This document shows positions 58,771-64,000 of a stretch of DNA of 64,000 bases, one piece after another. Within the stretch, counting starts at the first letter, position 1; every line of letters starts with the position of its first letter. The stretch is from Allantophomopsis cytisporea (lineage: Eukaryota; Ascomycota; Leotiomycetes; Phacidiales; Phacidiaceae), in NCBI GenBank assembly GCA_024752435.1, contig CP103035.1:1488001-1552000 (forward strand). Direction: 5' to 3'. The notes beneath the pieces were generated by a model. It was given only the letters and a program-made list of their open reading frames with translations, made no database searches and was not told the origin of the DNA. Position numbers and translations under genes: made by a program.

Positions 58771-58827
58771 GCTTGGGCTTCATTCGCATTCATTCGCTGG
58801 CTCGACTGTGTTCGACGCCTCATATTC

Positions 58828-59095
58828 TCGGCTTTGATGTCGGATCGATATTCAAGGAGGAAACTTACAGCTTCTATCTCCAGGTCTGGCAACAAGAAGG
58901 GATCACTTCATAATCCCACTGGCGCTACTTGTCGTCAGCCTCGACGTCGGAATGGCTCGCTAAAGGGGGATTTCGTAGCTCAGTTCTTCCGATCTAGCAG
59001 CAAGAAGCTGTCGTTTCTGACTCCTTTCATGCTGACCTTCGACGTCGCCAGGGTTCGTCAAGGGCGAGGATTTCATAGCTCAGTCCTTCCGGTTT
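58828..59095. repeat. Three diverged tandem copies of a roughly 100-bp unit
   Basis: Anchor words align: GATGTCGG at 58836, GACGTCGG at 58943 and GACGTCG at 59041 (spacing 107 and 98). Each is followed by AAGG(C/A)GG, then (T)TA/GTAGCT/ATAGCTCAG, then TTCTATCTCC, TTCTTCCG or TCCTTCCG. Between copies, GGTCTGGCAACAAGAAG aligns with GATCTAGCAGCAAGAAG. Many differences are C/T or G/A transitions. Confidence 0.75.
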
Positions 59096-59290
59096 AACCG
59101 CACCTCGGTGATGTCCGCCATTAACACTTGCCTTGAGGACGGCACCGGCGAGCGTTGAAAAGTCTGGAAGTGTTTGAACATCATCGTATCGCCCTGCTTT
59201 GTGGCTTGCTCTAGGATTCTTCTTTAAAGTTTTCTCCATCCGGATATCGCCAAGGATAGAGCGGCATTTTCGCCTGAGGTACTGATGAAT

Positions 59291-59314
59291 GGGTTGGGTT
59301 AGGGAGGGTTAGGG
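59291..59314. repeat. Telomere-like G-rich tract with two GGGTTAGGG words
   Basis: Five GGG runs at 59291, 59296, 59302, 59306 and 59312 with loops of 2, 3, 1 and 3 nt. Two GGGTTAGGG units match the fungal telomere repeat in a non-telomeric setting. Confidence 0.7.
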
Positions 59315-59706
59315 AGGTAGTCTTGTACATTCCCCCTTTGAGACCCTGCTTCTTGATTTTGCATGAAGATCTCACTCGCCTGGTCCGAGCGAGTCATTAA
59401 GCGGGTAGATTCAGCTGAACAGGGCGATGGGCAACATTGAGATCGTCTAGAGTGTTCTGTCACTTGAAAATTGGAAGTGTTTTCAATTGAAGGCTGAAAG
59501 GCCTTTCTTATCGTGTATTCAGTATTGTCCTTTGCATGCTATGTATACTCGCAGTTAGTCAGGGGGAGATACTCGCGCCGATGAATAGTTCTTTGCTTTC
59601 CATATGTGCTGTATGTTTAACGAAATTGTTTTGTATTCAAATTCAAAGCAGTGGTAAAGCCTAAGCATTAAAAGTAAAGAACTTTGACCTTTTTATATCG
59701 TCCGAG

Positions 59707-60027
59707 GTGTATGGTTCAGCAGAGATTAGCCCTCTCGAAGGAACTGATACAGTGGTACCGGACGAGAAGCACTCTCTAGATCGAATTCATGCTTCTCTAC
59801 CAGCCACTGTAAACGCTAGCCTGATCATCGGATCCGGTAGCTATGTATCGGAGCCGACGTCTTTGTATCGGCCGTGGGGTGAAACGTTCCCCGAAAGCGT
59901 TTCTATTCCGGTTTCTAGCGCTGATGATTGTAGTGGGGAGGCCCTTGCACTTGGATTTGCTCAATGGCCAATGCGCCCCTTAATGACGCCATCACCAAAC
60001 TCTTATGCGAAATACGATGTAGAGTAG
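59707..60027 (+). pseudogene. Possible relic of a secreted CrtC/AttH-like paralogue
   Basis: A frame open from about 59665 to the TAG at 60025 has no ATG start (59707 is GTG) and a protein-like composition: VVPDEKHSLDRIHASLPATV, then EPTSLYRPWGETFPESVSIP and SGEALALGFAQWP. The order RPWGE, then a Pro/Ser linker, then G-x-ALxF resembles VVRPWGENSTYPPVPSTGTM and QGLALKFDLG in the intact gene 1.7 kb to the right. No upstream or downstream exon was found. It is either a truncated duplicate or an unrelated exon fragment; the similarity is short. Confidence 0.3.
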
Positions 60028-60296
60028 AACGATGATAGTACAACGCATCATGAGGATTGTTGAAACGCTTTCACACGCCACTATGAGATGCCTGATTGAG
60101 CATGTGCTCAAGTCGAATGTTGTTAAGTATTGGGCAAGAATTTGGAATAAGCCGGCTAACACTTAACCACATTCATCTGTCTTTCTCCTGAGATTTAGTG
60201 TAAAAACATGATGGAAGAAGGTGGAAGGTCTTTAAGTTTGGTGATGATACGATTATAAACATAGAAAGGGATGTCAAAGCAGTGTTACATTCTCTA

Positions 60297-60323
60297 TATC
60301 CGGGCCCCATATTTACCCGGATA
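60297..60323. promoter_or_regulatory. Inverted repeat TATCCGGG-N11-CCCGGATA
   Basis: Perfect 8-bp arms with an 11-nt spacer, containing CCGG cores, about 480 bp upstream of the start of the secreted-protein gene. It is a candidate operator for a dimeric regulator; its function is inferred from symmetry and position only. Confidence 0.4.
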
Positions 60324-60804
60324 GTACGAATACTTTTGGCTACTCACTGTAGTCTGCTGGAGTAGAAACTCAAACGCCGCATTGAGCACCAAGCGACGTT
60401 GTAAAATTTAGATTGCGATGGAGAGCTTCACTTCTGATTAACTTCATGAATTGATCGTGGTGTTGCAGCGCATTAGCCATATAAAATTCTCGGTTGCTAA
60501 TATCCGACTTGATGAGCCTCTCTGTGGTGGCATTCGACGATCTTATCCGCATTCAATTTATCATGGAGACAAAAGTTTGACTTGATTTACAAATTCCTAC
60601 TGAAAAACACTTGAAGTCGTACACTTGCTGACGCATTTTTGTGGGTATACTCACATGGATGTACGATTTCAGGATGTCGCCAGCAGCTACTCGTACGAGA
60701 ACAAATACATAGAAAGATCAAAATATATAGTTCTTCATCTATAACTTGGACTAAAAATTCACTTCAACAACTCAGATATTTCATACCACTCCCAACCCGC
60801 AATC

Positions 60805-62044
60805 ATGAAATTGCTTCTCGCAAGCACAATAGCGTCTCTGGCTGCACCATCGCTGGCCACCACTGTCTTCACTCCAAATACGTTGGCCAACGGTCCCGTG
60901 ATAGCGGAATCTATCTCAATCCCTGGTAACCTCGATGCTCCTAAGCTCACACCCTCGAATGCCAATGAGACAACATACGACTGGTAAGTATTTCTCTCCA
61001 AACTTTTCTAAGTCATGTTGAAAACTGTCCTAACTCTTTGTCAGGTGGTACTTCGACGCAGTATCAACAACAGATAACACAACCGTATCATTCGTCTTCT
61101 TCAACTCGGGCCCCGAGGACTTCGAGAACACCGGTGTACCGGTATTATATGTCGGTATTACTGGCTTATACGCCAATGGCACTGTTTATGCCGCCAATGT
61201 CAATGCCACTGCCGGGGCCATCATCAACTATGACGATGACTCTATCAATGGCGACTGGGTCGGTTCGGGCATCAGCTTCCATGGTACAAAGCTGACAGGT
61301 GTACCATCGTACACGGTAACAGTCGACGCACCCGACTATGGAATCAATGGTACTATAACTCTTCGATCGGTATGTTGCCCTTTGTGCCAAATTCTTCAAT
61401 CACTAGAAGACGTGTATGCTGATTTAGCATTTCTTCTGTTATAGCGCGCACCATCCCACTACCCTTGCGGTCAAAAAGAGGTTGGACAGACGGAGGAGAT
61501 CGTGCCACACGTCTTCTGGGCCAATCAGATTCCTGATGCCGCCACCGATGCCGATATCACTGTAAATGGTGAATACATCTCCTTCACTGATGGCGTAGGC
61601 TACCACGACAAGAACTGGGGTGATGTATCGTTCTCCAAGGCCGTCTCATCGTGGTACTGGGGTCACGCAAGTCTGGGCCCTTACTCCCTCGTCTGGTTCG
61701 ATGCCATCGACATCAACGGCGACGAGTACCAGTCGGGCTACGTCTCCAAGGACGGTGTGTCTAGCGCCAGCTGCGGGCCATCTGCTTCAGTTGTCCGACC
61801 TTGGGGCGAGAACAGCACCTACCCTCCCGTTCCATCAACGGGCACCATGCAGGGACTGGCCTTGAAGTTTGACCTTGGCGCGCAGGGCGAGTTCATTGCG
61901 AACGTGACCACGGGAGTTGCTTTGATCGATGCAAGCACCTATGTCCGTAATATTGGCACTGTCGTGGGTGGACTGGCCAACAGCAACGAAACCTATGAGG
62001 GTGTTGCCTTGTTCGAGGAGTTCAAGTATGGAACTGCTTCCTAG
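60805..62044 (+). CDS. Secreted CrtC/AttH-like (lipocalin-type, Diels-Alderase-related) protein
   Basis: The model has three exons, 60805-60983, 61045-61369 and 61445-62044, with introns of 61 nt (GTAAGT...GTCAG) and 75 nt (GTATGT...TTATAG). The product is 367 aa. It starts MKLLLASTIASLAAPSLA, a clear signal peptide with likely cleavage before TTVF. The mature protein has eight NxS/T sequons and two cysteines (PCGQ, SCGP). The motifs TYDWWYFDAV, GYHDKNWGD and SSWYWGHASLGPYSLVWFDA follow the pattern of the hydroxyneurosporene-synthase-like (CrtC) and AttH fold, shared by fungal Diels-Alderases such as CghA and Sol5. Those known cyclases sit in biosynthetic clusters and act on polyketide products; here no PKS, NRPS or other cluster gene is adjacent. 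The substrate and even the catalytic activity are unknown. The intact exons and sequons argue for a functional secreted glycoprotein. Confidence 0.85.
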
Positions 62045-63041
62045 GGTGATTTACACAGGGAGGGAATGCTAAAATTGCTTGGCCGACTGTATCAACGAGA
62101 ATACGTAATCAGTTAAGCTACTTGTAAGATAGGCGCTTGTACATACTTTGTATAAATTAGAATTTTTAATCTTATTTTTCCCCACTGAAGTGTCAATAGT
62201 ACTTAAACCTTGAACGATATGAGTGAGGACTTGAGTATGCCTTTTTTTATTGTAAAAAAGAGTGTGAAGGAGTAAGCCACTCTGTACAATAGTACAAAGT
62301 GTACACATTCTCACACGGCACGAAGGAAGCGACGAGCAGCTTGTCACACGATGCGTGGGTGAAGCTGGGTCTGTCTTGTCAATTTAGAAGAGAGTGACAT
62401 GAGGATGTGGTGCTGCCAAGGCGAACCAGCACGTGACAGATATAAAGCTCTCTTTATTGAAGTCAGCAATTGAGATCATGGAAAGAAGAGTGCAAATAAT
62501 CCTTGTGAGAAATGGGGAAAAGCCCACCATATTGCAATGGTTTACCATCTCACTGTCTCTCCAGACTTGAAACCTGTCGCAAAGTACTGCTGTTGCATCA
62601 AGGAACGAGTCTTTCGGTACCTCCGAACACCTTCGAAGCCGGCATGGAAGCCGCAATTCGAGCCGAGTGCGACTCAGTACCATAGGAATGAACAAATTGG
62701 CTTAATATGAAGCTGGGTCGCTGGGTTGATCAGATGGTGAAGCGTTGTAGCTATTTTACTGAAAAGTGACACCGGTTTGAATTACTATTCGTAGAATCAA
62801 AGGTTCTTGCTCTCCTCTCGGTTTCATGCATTATCTTCCCTCAACTGATCATGTTTAGCCACGCGTTTTTATAGTTCAACAGAAGAGGAGATATAGTAGA
62901 TACAAACCGTTGATTTCCTAATACTCCTTTAGATTTTGTGGACCCGAAAAACCTATTGAACGCCCAATCCTCAATCTTGATATAACACCCAACTCCAATA
63001 TGCCAATTTATACGCACATGTACGTGCCGAACAATCATTGC
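62045..63041. other. Convergent 3' intergenic region
   Basis: About 1 kb between the secreted-protein gene and DPB4, which converge. The left part is T/A-rich near 62150-62260 and probably carries the polyadenylation region of the secreted-protein gene. No gene, repeat or RNA was recognised. Confidence 0.55.
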
Positions 63042-64000
63042 TCAATCGCTATCCTCACCGTTGTCGAGAGCTTCATCCTCCTTCTCGTGACGTTCATTGA
63101 CTTCGTCGTCTTCAAATTCTTCCTCTGCGAGCCTGCCTGCCTCTTCATCTACATCATCCGGCTCCATCTCTTCTACATCCTCCGCAACCTCTTCCTCCTC
63201 ATCTTCCTGTGGGTCCTCATCTGCGACCTCACCATCGCCGGCTGCCATGTCATTATCAACGTCCATTCTCGCCTTCTTTACTGCACGATCGCCCTCTACG
63301 CTCTCTGGCTCCACACCAGGGACCTTATCTGCAGCCTTCTTCTTCGAATTGGTGCGCTTTTCGGCCTGGATCTCGTTGAATTCTGAAAATAAAAATGTTA
63401 GCATTCCGCAAACCATCAGTATTTTCAGAAATACTGGCAAATGCCCAAGGTACATACTAGCTAACTCTGCTTCGAGTCGTGGTAAGAACTCAGCGAACTC
63501 CACCTCTTCCAATGCAGCGAGGACATTCTGTGGTGTGATGGTTTTCTTGCCACTGCGAAGCGCATCTCCATTGGCTCTGCATAGATGCACCATATCAGAA
63601 TTGAATCCAGCCAAAACGCCCATCTCCATCAGATCGTAAACGAATAGAGGCACTTACGCATTCGCAAGGTGGTTGACGAAAACAGTCGCGCTCTTCGACA
63701 GAGCAAGCATAGCATTTCCTTGGATTTGAGTACCCACGGGCAAATTTCCTTTAGCTAGACGAGCTACAATTGATTTAGGGAGACCGAGGTCCTAGGCGCA
63801 TATCAGTAACGTTTCGAGGCCAACAAAAAGATGAATGGAAGAGACATTGCGAACGTCGGTTCAAATCGTGAAATCAACTGCTTCTAACATGCTCAATCGC
63901 ATCTCAAAGGTCCCAGGAAACTAGCACTAAGCGCACTCACTTCAATGTTTACACCATCTGGTGCCTTGGTCTCCTTCACAGGTGTGCCCTCTTCTCCAGT
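63042..64000 (-). CDS. DPB4: DNA polymerase epsilon subunit Dpb4 (histone-fold), 5' end outside the window
   Basis: Four exons are visible on the minus strand: 63941 to beyond 64000, 63658-63791, 63458-63576 and 63042-63382. The introns are 149, 81 and 75 nt with GTGAGT, GTAAGT and GTATGT donors. The visible protein is 217 aa. DLGLPKSIVARLAK, then ALSKSATVFVNHLANAANGD and KKTITPQNVLAALEEVEFAE form an H2B-like histone fold typical of Dpb4/POLE3. RLEAELAKFNEIQAEKRTNS leads into a long Asp/Glu-rich C-terminal tail ending GEDSD. Dpb4 pairs with Dpb3 in polymerase epsilon and with Dls1 in the ISW2/CHRAC remodeller, acting in replication and heterochromatin. The third intron has no in-frame stop. 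The N-terminal start lies beyond the right edge. Confidence 0.92.
63383..63457 (-). other. Predicted 75-nt stopless intron in DPB4
   Basis: It starts GTATGT, has a GCTAAC branch word and ends TTTTCAG. It is 25 codons long with no stop. Splicing gives the smooth ELAKFNEIQ typical of the family; retention would insert the hydrophobic segment MYLGHLPVFLKILMVCGM plus TFLF between histone fold and acidic tail. Confidence 0.8.

Larger units (their letters stand above)
57389..60804. other. Intergenic region with decayed tandem repeats
   Basis: The 3' flank of the homeobox gene is T-rich (57600-57780 and 58240-58440 on the plus strand). A GGGCT repeat lies at 57891-57917, a TTTTGACT-type repeat at 58512-58770, three diverged copies of a roughly 100-bp unit at 58828-59095, a telomere-like G-rich tract at 59291-59314 and a possible coding relic at 59707-60027. 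The end is the promoter of the secreted-protein gene, including an inverted repeat at 60297-60323. Confidence 0.5.

Noticed and set aside
1..64000. CRISPR arrays, tRNA, rRNA and insertion sequences
   Set aside because: None seen: the tandem repeats have short units without spacers, no cloverleaf-like sequence with TTCGANNC arm was found by eye, and no transposase or reverse transcriptase motif was recognised.

Overview
The window reads as nuclear DNA of a filamentous ascomycete. The genes carry short introns (49-149 nt) with GTRNGT donors, CTAAC/CTGAT-like branch sites and YAG acceptors. The proteins are best matched by memory to fungal families: kinetochore Ame1/CENP-U, Emi1-type CX9C, Dis3, Rsc7/Npl6, Nug1, a fungal homeobox factor, a CrtC/AttH-like secreted protein and Dpb4. 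The style suggests Pezizomycotina, possibly Leotiomycetes; that placement is inference. All identifications come from motif reading, without database searches.

Layout. The first 11 kb is compact housekeeping DNA: a partial gene resembling Cep57/Ppc89 spindle-pole-body proteins (minus, cut by the left edge), AME1 (minus), EMI1 (plus, divergent from AME1) and DIS3 (minus). A 9-kb stretch without convincing genes follows; its last 3.6 kb looks like a simple-repeat-rich promoter and leader of the chromatin remodeller gene RSC7 (19995-22237, plus). Next come an unrecognised, mostly disordered 1058-aa protein (24224-27472, minus) and the nucleolar GTPase NUG1 (28759-30415, minus). From 30.4 to 55.5 kb there is a gene desert of about 25 kb: first an AT-rich block, then about 20 kb packed with microsatellites, G-quadruplex-prone tracts and alternating G-rich and C-rich blocks. 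It ends at a homeobox gene (55513-57388, plus). The right end holds decayed tandem repeats, a possible coding relic, an intact secreted protein resembling CrtC/AttH (lipocalin-like Diels-Alderase) proteins (60805-62044, plus) and DPB4 (minus, cut by the right edge).

How the genes relate. The recognised genes serve nuclear and core functions: kinetochore and spindle pole, RNA exosome, chromatin remodelling, 60S export, DNA polymerase epsilon and chromatin accessibility. They do not form one pathway or a biosynthetic cluster. The two transcription/chromatin regulators (RSC7 and the homeobox gene) have huge repeat-rich upstream regions, while the other genes have ordinary spacing.

The most interesting signals are the 25-kb desert upstream of the homeobox gene, a 24-nt palindrome at 41182, a run of six C4 tracts at 51299, three introns of 3n length without in-frame stops (DIS3, the unknown gene, DPB4; the DPB4 one would encode a hydrophobic segment), the isolated secreted CrtC/AttH-like protein and a three-copy diverged repeat at 58.8-59.1 kb.
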